The notes beneath the pieces are model-generated. The model did not search any database and was not told where the DNA came from. It saw only the letters and a program-made list of their open reading frames with translations. From NCBI GenBank assembly GCA_001800905.1, contig MGWH01000003.1, positions 190,968 through 254,967 on the forward strand: a DNA stretch of 64,000 nt, read 5' to 3'. The DNA comes from Flavobacteria bacterium GWA2_35_26 (lineage in GTDB: Bacteria; Bacteroidota; Bacteroidia; Flavobacteriales; Flavobacteriaceae). Of this stretch, positions 8,169 through 16,281 are shown in pieces (position 1 is the first letter of the stretch; each line of letters starts with the position of its first letter). The position numbers and the translations under genes were made by a program.

Positions 8169-10940
8169 TTATCTAAATAAATTTTTGTCAAAAACCATTC
8201 TAATGGCATCGGCATGACGTCTTCTATCTCTAGTATGACTTCCAGAAGCTGGAGCCGAGTAATTTTTCAAAGAGGCCAAACGCCAAGGAACTAAATTAAA
8301 GTTCACTAACATATAGCTGTAAGCACCCATGTTTTTAGGCTCTTCTTGTGCCCAAACATAATCGTCTGCATTTGGATACGTAGCAATAATTGATTTTAAT
8401 TGGTCTGTTGGCAATGGAAACAATTGTTCGATACGAACCAAAGCTACATCATTTCGTTCTAGTTTTTCTCTTTCAGCAAGAATATCGTAATAGAATTTAC
8501 CGGTACAGAAAACTACTGTTTTTACTTTTGATTTATCTACCGAAGTATCGTCAATGGTTTCTTGGAAACTTCCGTTAGCCAATTCCTCTTGAGTTGAAAC
8601 GCATAAAGGATGACGCAATAAACTCTTAGGAGAAAATACTACTAAAGGTTTACGGAATTTGGTTTTCATTTGTCTTCTCATCAAGTGGAAGAAGTTAGCT
8701 GGTGTAGTACAATCAGCCACATACATATTATGTCGAGAACACAATTGTAAATAACGTTCCATTCTAGCCGAAGAGTGCTCTGCACCCTGGCCTTCATATC
8801 CGTGTGGTAATAATAGTACAATACCATTTTGATTGTTCCATTTGTCTTCTCCACACGAAATGTATTGGTCAATCATGATTTGGCAACCATTAGAGAAATC
8901 TCCAAATTGTGCTTCCCAAATCGTTAAGGCATTTGGATTAGTCAAGGCATAACCATAATCAAATCCTAACACACCATATTCAGAAAGGAAAGAGTTAAAC
9001 ACATTGAACTTTCCTTTTTTATCTTGAACTCCGTTCAACAAGATAACTTCTTCTTCGCTATCTTCTACTTTTACTACTGCGTGACGGTGAGAGAATGTTC
9101 CTCTTTCTACGTCCTGCCCTGATAAACGAATGTCGTATCCTTCTTGTAACAACGAACCGTATGCCAAAGCCTCGGCTGTACCCCAATCGATTTGATTGTT
9201 GTCGTACATCGTTTTTCTATCGGTTACAATTTTAGAAATTTTGTTGATGAATTTTTTATCGGATGGCAAAGTAGCAATCGTTGCTACAATTCCGTCTAAT
9301 TTTTTCTTGTCGTATGTAGTGTCTACTTTTTGCAACATCACATCGTCAGACACTTGAACAAATCCTTGCCATTCATCTTGCATAAATGGCTTAATGATTG
9401 TCAAATCTTTCTTGCGAGAAGCCTGTAAGTTTTCGTCTAATTTGGCTTTGTAGTCACTTTCAATTTTGTTGACATAGGCTTGGTCAATAATTCCGTCAAC
9501 TATTAATTTCTCAGCATAAATATCTCTTGGATTTTTATGACGTGCAATGATTTTGTATAAAACAGGTTGTGTAAAACGAGGTTCATCCCCTTCGTTATGA
9601 CCGTATTTTCTATATCCTAAAAGGTCGATGAATACATCTCCTCCAAAAGTCATTCTATAATCTAAGGCAAACAACATGGCGTGAACTACCGCTTCGGTAT
9701 CATCCGCATTCACGTGTAATACTGGCGAAAGGGTTACTTTGGCAACATCCGTACAATAGGTTGAAGAACGCGCATCTTGGTAATTGGTTGTAAAACCAAC
9801 TTGGTTATTAATCACTAAGTGAATAGTTCCTCCCGTTTTGTATCCATCCAATTGGGCCATTTGAACAATTTCGTACACAATTCCTTGTCCCGCTACTGCA
9901 GCATCACCGTGAACGGCAATAGGCAATACTTTTGAGAAATCGTCTGGGAAATATTTGTCTTGTTTAGCACGCGTAATTCCTTCAATAACCGCACCAACAG
10001 TCTCCAAGTGAGAAGGGTTTGGCGCTAAATTAATATTGATGGATTTACCTGATTTTGTTTTTCTTTCTGAAGTTAATCCCAAGTGGTATTTAACGTCACC
10101 GTCAAAATATTCTTGATCGTAATCTTTTCCGTCAAATTCAGAAAAGATATCTTGAGTGGCTTTACCAAAGATATTGGCTAATATATTTAACCTTCCGCGG
10201 TGTGCCATTCCCATTACAAATTGCTCCACTCCTTTTTCGGCAGCTGCTTCAATCAAAGCATCCAAAGCAGGAATAATACTTTCTCCTCCTTCTAATGAAA
10301 AACGTTTTTGACCTACATATTTAGTATGTAAGAAATTCTCGAATGAAACCGCTTCATTTAATTTATCTAAAATATTTTTCTTTTGTTCTAAGTCGAAATT
10401 TGGCAAATTCTCATTCACATTCAACCGATCTTGAATCCACTGCACCACTTCTGGCTTACGGATATACATGTATTCTACCCCTATGGATTGGCAATAAATG
10501 TTTTCAAGATGACGTATAATTTCTTTAAGTGAAGTAGGTTGTTTTCCTAAAATTTTAGCCGCATCAAAAATGGTATCTAAATCAGCCGAAGTCAATCCGA
10601 AATTTTCAATTGCTAAATTAGGAGAGAATGTTCTTCTATCACGAACAGGATTTGTCTTCGTAAACAAATGTCCTCGCGTTCGATATCCATCAATCAATTT
10701 GATCACATTAAACTCTTTCAATACTTTTTCAGAAACTTGTCCTGAAGCAACAGAATTAGAAGAATACGCGGCCATTTGGTCGGCAACATTTTCTTCGTTG
10801 TACGTGGCCATCCCAAAATCAAACCCTTGGAAAAAACTTCTCCAACTTGGTTCAACACTGTCTGGATTATCGGTATATTGATCGTATAATTGAGCGAAAA
10901 ATTCGGTATGAGCTGCGTTTAAAAAGGAAAACCTATCCAT
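8169..10940 (-). CDS. sucA: 2-oxoglutarate dehydrogenase E1
   Basis: Thiamine-diphosphate-dependent decarboxylase of 2-oxoglutarate in the TCA cycle. The 923-residue length matches the family (E. coli 933). The N-terminal segment NAAHTEFFAQLYDQYTDNP is typical of E1o. The HRGRLN motif, HGDAAVAGQG (about residue 345) and GHNEGDEPRFTQP mark the substrate and cofactor site. The C-terminal transketolase-like part includes LPHGYEGQGAEHSSARMERY. It is first in the operon with sucB, with a -7 box at 10978-10985 and a leader of about 30 bases. Confidence 0.97.
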   Translation of the reverse strand: MDRFSFLNAAHTEFFAQLYDQYTDNPDSVEPSWRSFFQGFDFGMATYNEENVADQMAAYSSNSVASGQVSEKVLKEFNVIKLIDGYRTRGHLFTKTNPVRDRRTFSPNLAIENFGLTSADLDTIFDAAKILGKQPTSLKEIIRHLENIYCQSIGVEYMYIRKPEVVQWIQDRLNVNENLPNFDLEQKKNILDKLNEAVSFENFLHTKYVGQKRFSLEGGESIIPALDALIEAAAEKGVEQFVMGMAHRGRLNILANIFGKATQDIFSEFDGKDYDQEYFDGDVKYHLGLTSERKTKSGKSININLAPNPSHLETVGAVIEGITRAKQDKYFPDDFSKVLPIAVHGDAAVAGQGIVYEIVQMAQLDGYKTGGTIHLVINNQVGFTTNYQDARSSTYCTDVAKVTLSPVLHVNADDTEAVVHAMLFALDYRMTFGGDVFIDLLGYRKYGHNEGDEPRFTQPVLYKIIARHKNPRDIYAEKLIVDGIIDQAYVNKIESDYKAKLDENLQASRKKDLTIIKPFMQDEWQGFVQVSDDVMLQKVDTTYDKKKLDGIVATIATLPSDKKFINKISKIVTDRKTMYDNNQIDWGTAEALAYGSLLQEGYDIRLSGQDVERGTFSHRHAVVKVEDSEEEVILLNGVQDKKGKFNVFNSFLSEYGVLGFDYGYALTNPNALTIWEAQFGDFSNGCQIMIDQYISCGEDKWNNQNGIVLLLPHGYEGQGAEHSSARMERYLQLCSRHNMYVADCTTPANFFHLMRRQMKTKFRKPLVVFSPKSLLRHPLCVSTQEELANGSFQETIDDTSVDKSKVKTVVFCTGKFYYDILAEREKLERNDVALVRIEQLFPLPTDQLKSIIATYPNADDYVWAQEEPKNMGAYSYMLVNFNLVPWRLASLKNYSAPASGSHTRDRRRHADAIRMVFDKNLFR

Positions 10941-10977
10941 AATTATTGATTAATATGCTTTTTGTTTAATTTGTTGA

Positions 10978-10985
10978 CAAAAGTA
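10978..10985 (-). promoter_or_regulatory. Putative sucA promoter -7 box
   Basis: The minus strand reads TACTTTTG (consensus TAnnTTTG), with its 3' edge 37 bases before the sucA ATG. The -33 region is not a clear TTG. Confidence 0.5.
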
Positions 10986-11060
10986 CAATAAACCAATCTA
11001 TTTCACCTTATTATTTAACTACTTTTACGTTAAATTTTGTTAAAAATTGTTGAAACAACC

Positions 11061-11609
11061 ATGAAAAAAAACGTTTTTGGCCCCATTTTGAATTCAAAAG
11101 TAATTTTCACATTAGCTTTTGCTTTTCATTTTTCTGTGTCGCATTCGCAATCGATTGCGAAAAACACTTCAAATGATTTTTGGAAACAACTGCAATATGG
11201 TGGTGGTTTTGGATTAAATTTTGGAACTGGCTATACCGAAATTACATTGGCGCCAAGTGCCATTTACCCGTTAAATAACTATATGAGTGTAGGCGCTGGA
11301 TTAGTAGGTAGTTTTACTAATTCTAAACAATTTTACACCACCGGAGTAGTAGGTGTCAGTGTTATTAGTTTGTTCAACCCTATCAATAATATACAACTTT
11401 CAGCAGAAATAGAACAACTTAGAGTCAACACCGAGTTAAAAATGATCCCAAATCCCGTTATCAATAATTACTGGAATACTGGATTGTATGTTGGGGCTGG
11501 GTATCGAAAAGGAAATGTTACTCTTGGAGCGCGGTACAACTTGTTATTTGATAAAGACAAAAGCATGTATAGTGATGCTTTGATGCCTTTTGTCCGACTG
11601 TATTTTTAA
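11061..11609 (+). CDS. Small outer-membrane beta-barrel-like protein
   Basis: Started at ATG 11061 (MKKNVFG) because this gives a normal signal peptide ending near HFSVSHSQ; a longer frame from 11037 adds eight residues before it. The 182-residue product has Gly/aromatic-rich beta strands (GGGFGLNFGTGYTE, GLYVGAGYRKG, LGARYNLLF) and ends in Phe (FVRLYF), the usual barrel end. It is probably an outer-membrane protein; no function can be given. It is divergent from sucA and convergent with the gene ending at 11613, with only 3 bases between stops. Confidence 0.75.
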   Translation: MKKNVFGPILNSKVIFTLAFAFHFSVSHSQSIAKNTSNDFWKQLQYGGGFGLNFGTGYTEITLAPSAIYPLNNYMSVGAGLVGSFTNSKQFYTTGVVGVSVISLFNPINNIQLSAEIEQLRVNTELKMIPNPVINNYWNTGLYVGAGYRKGNVTLGARYNLLFDKDKSMYSDALMPFVRLYF

Positions 11610-11612
11610 TAC

Positions 11613-11981
11613 TTATTGGTATTTGTTTCTAAACCAAACTTTCATCCATTCTCTTTTTAAAACTAAAAAAGCAACTTGTTTGGATAATTCTCCAATATCG
11701 GATCCGTCTAATTTTTTTATCTGATCTTCGGGAACGTCTACTATATAGAGTAAGTTCAAATATTCAGCAAACTTATACTGAATCAATCGATAGATTTTTT
11801 CATGCAATTCGGCTTTCAACTCTTCGGGATTGATATCCTGAGCTAAGTCAATGGATTCATTGGCTAAATTGAAATCTTTATTAATTTGCTCGATTAAGTT
11901 GAAATACAAATTTTCGTTAGTAGCTTCAACAAGCAGTACATCTGTATTTAAAGGCGCGATAAACGAATTGGAATTAGACAT
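11613..11981 (-). CDS. Small conserved-looking hypothetical protein coupled to polyprenyl synthase
   Basis: A 122-residue, mostly helical, acidic soluble protein without signal peptide or transmembrane segment. I do not recognise the family. Its start overlaps the stop of the polyprenyl diphosphate synthase gene by 8 bases, which implies coupled translation and perhaps a role beside isoprenoid-chain synthesis. That role is only an inference from position. Confidence 0.7.
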   Translation of the reverse strand: MSNSNSFIAPLNTDVLLVEATNENLYFNLIEQINKDFNLANESIDLAQDINPEELKAELHEKIYRLIQYKFAEYLNLLYIVDVPEDQIKKLDGSDIGELSKQVAFLVLKREWMKVWFRNKYQ

Positions 11982-12948
11982 TTCGATTCATTAAATTCTC
12001 TCCAAACGATTGTAACATGGCTTTTTTATCGGAGCTAATATTCATTTTATCTAAGGTAGCAAATGCTTTTAAAGTGTAGACTTGAATGGCCTGTTGTGTA
12101 GCACTTGAGGCACCTGAGCTGTTGAAAATAGATTTCACCTCTTCGATTTTACTTTCATTCTCAGCGAGTGAAACCGAGAATAAATGCAATAGTTTGGCTT
12201 TTTCTTCAGGAGAAGCAAATTCAATCGCTTTAAGATATAAATAGGTCTTTTTATTTTCGATGATATCCCCGCCAATTTGTTTTCCAAAAGTAGCTGGATT
12301 ACCAAATGCGTCTAAATAATCATCTTGCAATTGGAACGCCAGACCTAAATTCAATCCAAAATCATAAATCAGGTTTCCATTTTCAGCGGATGTTTCAGCA
12401 ACTATGGCCCCCATTTTCATGGCAGCTGCTACCAAAACTGCGGTTTTGTATTCAATCATTTTCAAATACTCTGGTATCGTAACATCGGATCGCGTTTCGA
12501 AATCCACATCCCATTGCTGACCTTCACAAACTTCCAAAGCCGTCTTGCTAAACAATTGGGCTAACTCTCTGAAAATAGCAGGTTCGTATTGCTCAAAATA
12601 TTGGTACGCCAAAATCAACATGGCATCTCCAGAAAGGATTCCCGTGTTAATATTCCATTTTTCATGCACTGTTACATTCCCTCTTCGCAATGGCGCATCG
12701 TCCATAATGTCGTCATGAACTAACGAAAAATTATGAAAAACCTCTACTGCTAGTGCAGCTGGAAGTGCTTTCGAATAGTCTGCATCAAAAATTTCTGCAC
12801 TCATTAATGTAAGCACTGGTCTTATTTTTTTTCCACCAAGTCCTAATATATACTGTATAGGTTCGTATAAATTTTTAGGCTCACGCACTTGGGGTTGTGC
12901 ATTAAGAAAATCCAAAACAAATTGGTGATACTGTTGAATGGAATGCAT
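11974..12948 (-). CDS. Polyprenyl diphosphate synthase (FPP/GGPP synthase family)
   Basis: Condenses isopentenyl diphosphate with allylic diphosphates to make C15-C20 or longer isoprenoid chains for carotenoids, quinones or lipid carriers. In its 324 residues, GGKKIRP binds diphosphate, the first Asp-rich motif is DDIMDDAPLRRG (about 79-90) and the second is DDYLDAFG (about 209-216), with the FQLQ motif before it. The family is clear; chain length cannot be read safely. A -7 box lies at 12978-12985. Confidence 0.93.
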   Translation of the reverse strand: MHSIQQYHQFVLDFLNAQPQVREPKNLYEPIQYILGLGGKKIRPVLTLMSAEIFDADYSKALPAALAVEVFHNFSLVHDDIMDDAPLRRGNVTVHEKWNINTGILSGDAMLILAYQYFEQYEPAIFRELAQLFSKTALEVCEGQQWDVDFETRSDVTIPEYLKMIEYKTAVLVAAAMKMGAIVAETSAENGNLIYDFGLNLGLAFQLQDDYLDAFGNPATFGKQIGGDIIENKKTYLYLKAIEFASPEEKAKLLHLFSVSLAENESKIEEVKSIFNSSGASSATQQAIQVYTLKAFATLDKMNISSDKKAMLQSFGENLMNRNV

Positions 12949-12977
12949 AGCTTCTTTAATTCTGGTTTACAAAGTTC

Positions 12978-12985
12978 CAAATATA
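12978..12985 (-). promoter_or_regulatory. Putative -7 box for the polyprenyl synthase gene
   Basis: The minus strand reads TATATTTG, a full TAnnTTTG match, with its 3' edge 29 bases before the ATG at 12948. No well-spaced TTG. Confidence 0.5.
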
Positions 12986-13069
12986 CAATTCCCATTCGAA
13001 TAATTTGTCCCAAAAAAGTGGTAGATTTATAGAATACCTCTTTTCAATATTACTATTGATAAAAACAAT

Positions 13070-13110
13070 GGAAACTTTTTTGGTATTCAAAGTTTCCTTT
13101 CCTACATTTG
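13070..13110 (+). promoter_or_regulatory. Promoter and TetR operator of the efflux operon
   Basis: TTG at 13080-13082 and TACATTTG at 13103-13110, 20 bases apart, fit the Bacteroidota -33/-7 promoter. A perfect 9-bp inverted repeat, GGAAACTTT (13070-13078) and AAAGTTTCC (13089-13097), straddles the -33 box. A dimeric TetR repressor bound there would block transcription, so autoregulation by the next gene is likely. Confidence 0.8.
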
Positions 13111-13128
13111 CACCACTTTAAAAAAATT

Positions 13129-13725
13129 ATGAAAGACAAAATCATTGCAAAAGCGACCCAACTCTTTTTGAAACTTGGTTTCAAAAGTGTTACTATGGAT
13201 GATATTGCCAATGAAATGTGTATTTCTAAAAAAACCATCTACAAGTATTTTTGTAACAAAGAACTATTAATTGCCGAATCAACCGATGCAATTACCAATA
13301 CAATTTATAGTACTATAGATGAAATTGTAGCAAAAAAACACAACGCAATAAAAGAAAATTTCGAGATCATCAAAATGATAAAAGAAATGTTTGTTTCTAT
13401 TGAAACCTCTCCTTCGTATCAGTTAAAAAAACACTATCCCGAAATTCATGAAAAATTAACTGAGAAATTGCAGTCAGAATGCACTACCTTATTCAAACAA
13501 AATATTGAAAAAGGAATCCAAGAAGGTTTGTACCGAGACACTATAAACGTGTCGAGTTATGTCTACTTTTATTATGCATTGATTTTCACTATTAATGAAA
13601 ATACAAGCTCAGAAAAAAAAGCTAAGAAATTAGAATTAGAAGCCTTAGAATACCACATTAGAGCCATGGCAACTCCCAAAGGACTTATAGAATTAAACCA
13701 ATACATAATTTCAAATCAATCCTAA
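13129..13725 (+). CDS. TetR/AcrR family transcriptional regulator
   Basis: A 198-residue regulator when started at ATG 13129 (MKDKIIAKATQLF). The upstream ATG at 13108 lies inside the -7 box and cannot be translated from this promoter. The helix-turn-helix spans about residues 24-45 (TMDDIANEMCISKKTIYKYF), and the helical C-terminal half is the ligand and dimer domain. It is first in an operon with TolC-like, adaptor and RND pump genes, 7 bases before the TolC gene, so it probably represses the pump until a ligand releases it from the palindrome at 13070-13097. Confidence 0.92.
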   Translation: MKDKIIAKATQLFLKLGFKSVTMDDIANEMCISKKTIYKYFCNKELLIAESTDAITNTIYSTIDEIVAKKHNAIKENFEIIKMIKEMFVSIETSPSYQLKKHYPEIHEKLTEKLQSECTTLFKQNIEKGIQEGLYRDTINVSSYVYFYYALIFTINENTSSEKKAKKLELEALEYHIRAMATPKGLIELNQYIISNQS

Positions 13726-13732
13726 TCATACA

Positions 13733-15079
13733 ATGAAGAAAATCCAATTAATTGTCCTCTTAACCTTTAGTATTGTGTTACACGCACAAACTAATTCCAA
13801 CAAAGAATCGTATTCTTATAGCTTAAACGAAGCTATTGATTACGCTCTAAAAAACAATTACTCCGCGATCAATGCCAGTAGAGATATTGAAGCGGCAAAA
13901 AAGAAAAAATGGGAAACCACTACTATCGGTTTACCTCAAATTAATGCGTCTTTGGGATACCAAAACAATATTGAATTGCAAAAATCTTTGATCCCTGCTG
14001 AATTTTTTGGAGGAACAAAAGGAGAATTTGCTGAAGTGGCTTTTGGAACCAGACACAATATGTTGGGTAGCGCAACGGTAAGCCAATTACTATTCAATGG
14101 TTCCTATTTGGTTGGATTGCAATCCGCAAAAGTGTATTTGCAAATTTCAGAAAATGCCAAAGTAAAAACCAATCAAGAGATTCGAGAAATGGTAATCAAT
14201 GCCTATGGCAATGTTTTGCTAGCCAATGAGAGTATTGCTATTTTGGAAAAAAATAAAACGAATTTGGAGAAAACCTTAAATGAAACCAACCAAATTTTCA
14301 AGAATGGTTTGATCGAAGAAGAAAATGTAGAACAACTTCAAATTACTTTGACTACTATAAAAAGTGCTCAAGAAAACATAAAAAGACAAAAGGTAATTGC
14401 TACGAATATGTTGAAATTAATTCTTGGAATTACAATTGAAAAAGAGCTAATTTTGACTGAAAACCTAAACAATCTTGCCCTAAACAATATCAATTTTGAA
14501 TTAACTACTACCCCTTTTCAAGTAGAAAACTCCATTGATTATAAAATTCAAGACAACTTAGTTCAAAGTAAAAAACTGTTGCTTTTATTAGAAAAAAGTA
14601 ATGCGCTTCCTTCTTTAGGTGCAGCATATAATATTGGTTACAATGCTTTTGGCAACCAATTTCAGTTTTTTACCAACAATCAAAAATGGTTGAATTTTGC
14701 TAATGTTGGAGTCAGTTTAAATGTTCCCATTTTTAGTAGTTTAGGAAGAAGCGCTCGTACACAACAAGCTAAAATTGCGTTGGAACAAGCCAAAACACAA
14801 ATGCAACAAGTGGAGCAAGGTTTAAAATTACAATTTGAAAAAGCCAAAAGCGATTACGAATACAGTTTAGAACAACTGAACACCACAAAAAGCAGCTTGA
14901 CATTGGCAGAACGAATCGAAAATAAACAACAAATCAAATTGAAAGAAGGTTTGTCGTCTAGTTTTGATTTGAGTGAGGCACAACGCCAATTGTATTCTAC
15001 ACAACAAAATTATTTGCAAGCCATGCTTGATGTAATCAATAAAAAAGCCTCTTTAGAAAAAATAACAACAAAGAACTAA
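13733..15079 (+). CDS. TolC family outer-membrane efflux protein
   Basis: The outer-membrane channel of a tripartite efflux pump. The 448 residues include a signal peptide (1-19, ending VLHAQ), then two long helical coiled-coil repeats (SLNEAIDYALKNN near 29 and SLTLAERIENKQQ near 387) typical of the outer membrane efflux protein fold. It lies between the TetR gene and the adaptor gene in one transcript. Confidence 0.92.
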   Translation: MKKIQLIVLLTFSIVLHAQTNSNKESYSYSLNEAIDYALKNNYSAINASRDIEAAKKKKWETTTIGLPQINASLGYQNNIELQKSLIPAEFFGGTKGEFAEVAFGTRHNMLGSATVSQLLFNGSYLVGLQSAKVYLQISENAKVKTNQEIREMVINAYGNVLLANESIAILEKNKTNLEKTLNETNQIFKNGLIEEENVEQLQITLTTIKSAQENIKRQKVIATNMLKLILGITIEKELILTENLNNLALNNINFELTTTPFQVENSIDYKIQDNLVQSKKLLLLLEKSNALPSLGAAYNIGYNAFGNQFQFFTNNQKWLNFANVGVSLNVPIFSSLGRSARTQQAKIALEQAKTQMQQVEQGLKLQFEKAKSDYEYSLEQLNTTKSSLTLAERIENKQQIKLKEGLSSSFDLSEAQRQLYSTQQNYLQAMLDVINKKASLEKITTKN

Positions 15080-15112
15080 TAGCAACATATTATGACACTT
15101 AATAGAACACCC

Positions 15113-16255
15113 ATGACAAAACAAATATTCTCATTATTGATCGCAGCTACACTAGTTGTTTCATGTGGACAAAAAGACAACAATCAAACGGTTGACCAAT
15201 TGATTGCTGCTAAAAACAATAAAGAATTACAAGCAAGAAAAGCGTTAATTCAAGCTGATTTAGCCAAGATTGAAGCTGCTTTAGCTACTTTGAATGTAAG
15301 AAAAGAAGAAGCTTTGGTTTCTGTTGCAACATTGAAAGACACTATGTTCAATCACTACTTAGATATCCAAGGAAGCGTAGAAACCAAAGAAAATATCTTA
15401 ATTCAACCAGAAATGCCAGGAACTTTAGTGGCACTTAATGTAAAAGCGGGACAACGCGTAAGCAAAGGACAGCTTTTAGCTCGTGTAGATGATGGTGGCT
15501 CTAGCCAACAAGTAGCTAGTTTAGAAACACAATACCAATTAGCAAAAACAACTTTCGAAAGACAAAAAAATCTTTGGAGTCAAAAAATTGGATCTGAAAT
15601 TCAGTATTTACAAGCGCAAACTCAAATGTTGAGTTTACAACGTTCAGTTGCCCAAGCAAAAGCTATGTTGTCAAAAACGGAAATTCGTGCGCCGTTCTCT
15701 GGTACTATTGACGAAGTTTTTGTAGAAAGAGGACAAGTTGTTTCGGCAGGACCACAAGGTTTAATGCGTATTGTTAACCTTAATAATATGTACGTTTCCA
15801 CTTCGATTCCTGAAAGTTATATTGGCAAATTGAAAGTAGGTACTCAAGTAGATGTTTTCTTGACTTCATTGAATAAAAATTACAAAGGAAAAGTACGTCA
15901 AATTGGAAATTTCATCAATCCAAACAACAGAAGTTTCGGAATTGAAGTAAGTATTCCAAACCCAGAAAATTTATTGCGTCCTAACCAAGTAGCCAAATTA
16001 AAAGTAATTGATTACACTGTTAAAAATGCTATTGTAGTGCCTTCAAATGTAATTCAAGAGGATGGTAAAGGAAATCAATTTGTATTTGTAGCAACCAATA
16101 GCGATGGGAAAACAGCAACGGCTAAAAAAGCAATGGTAACCATAGGAAAGTCATCTGATAATGTTACGGAAATCCTAAGCGGCTTATCAGTTAACGATAT
16201 CATTGTAATTGAAGGAGTGAATACTATTTCTGAAGGAATGAAATTGAACTTTTAG
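15113..16255 (+). CDS. RND efflux periplasmic adaptor (membrane fusion lipoprotein)
   Basis: Links the inner-membrane pump to the TolC-like channel. Started at ATG 15113, giving a lipoprotein signal with lipobox LVVSC (residue 18 would be lipidated); a longer frame from 15092 adds seven residues. In order: a short coiled coil (residues 30-70), a barrel-sandwich half (EMPGTLVALNVKAGQRVSKG), a helical hairpin, the second half (EIRAPFSGTIDEVFVERGQVV), a beta barrel and a C-terminal domain. 380 residues is usual for HlyD/AcrA-type adaptors. Confidence 0.92.
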   Translation: MTKQIFSLLIAATLVVSCGQKDNNQTVDQLIAAKNNKELQARKALIQADLAKIEAALATLNVRKEEALVSVATLKDTMFNHYLDIQGSVETKENILIQPEMPGTLVALNVKAGQRVSKGQLLARVDDGGSSQQVASLETQYQLAKTTFERQKNLWSQKIGSEIQYLQAQTQMLSLQRSVAQAKAMLSKTEIRAPFSGTIDEVFVERGQVVSAGPQGLMRIVNLNNMYVSTSIPESYIGKLKVGTQVDVFLTSLNKNYKGKVRQIGNFINPNNRSFGIEVSIPNPENLLRPNQVAKLKVIDYTVKNAIVVPSNVIQEDGKGNQFVFVATNSDGKTATAKKAMVTIGKSSDNVTEILSGLSVNDIIVIEGVNTISEGMKLNF

Positions 16256-16281
16256 TATTTTAATTCAAGAAAAAACAAACT

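Noticed and set aside
13103..13130. Upstream ATG at 13108 as tetR start
   Set aside because: It lies within the -7 box and would not be in the transcript.
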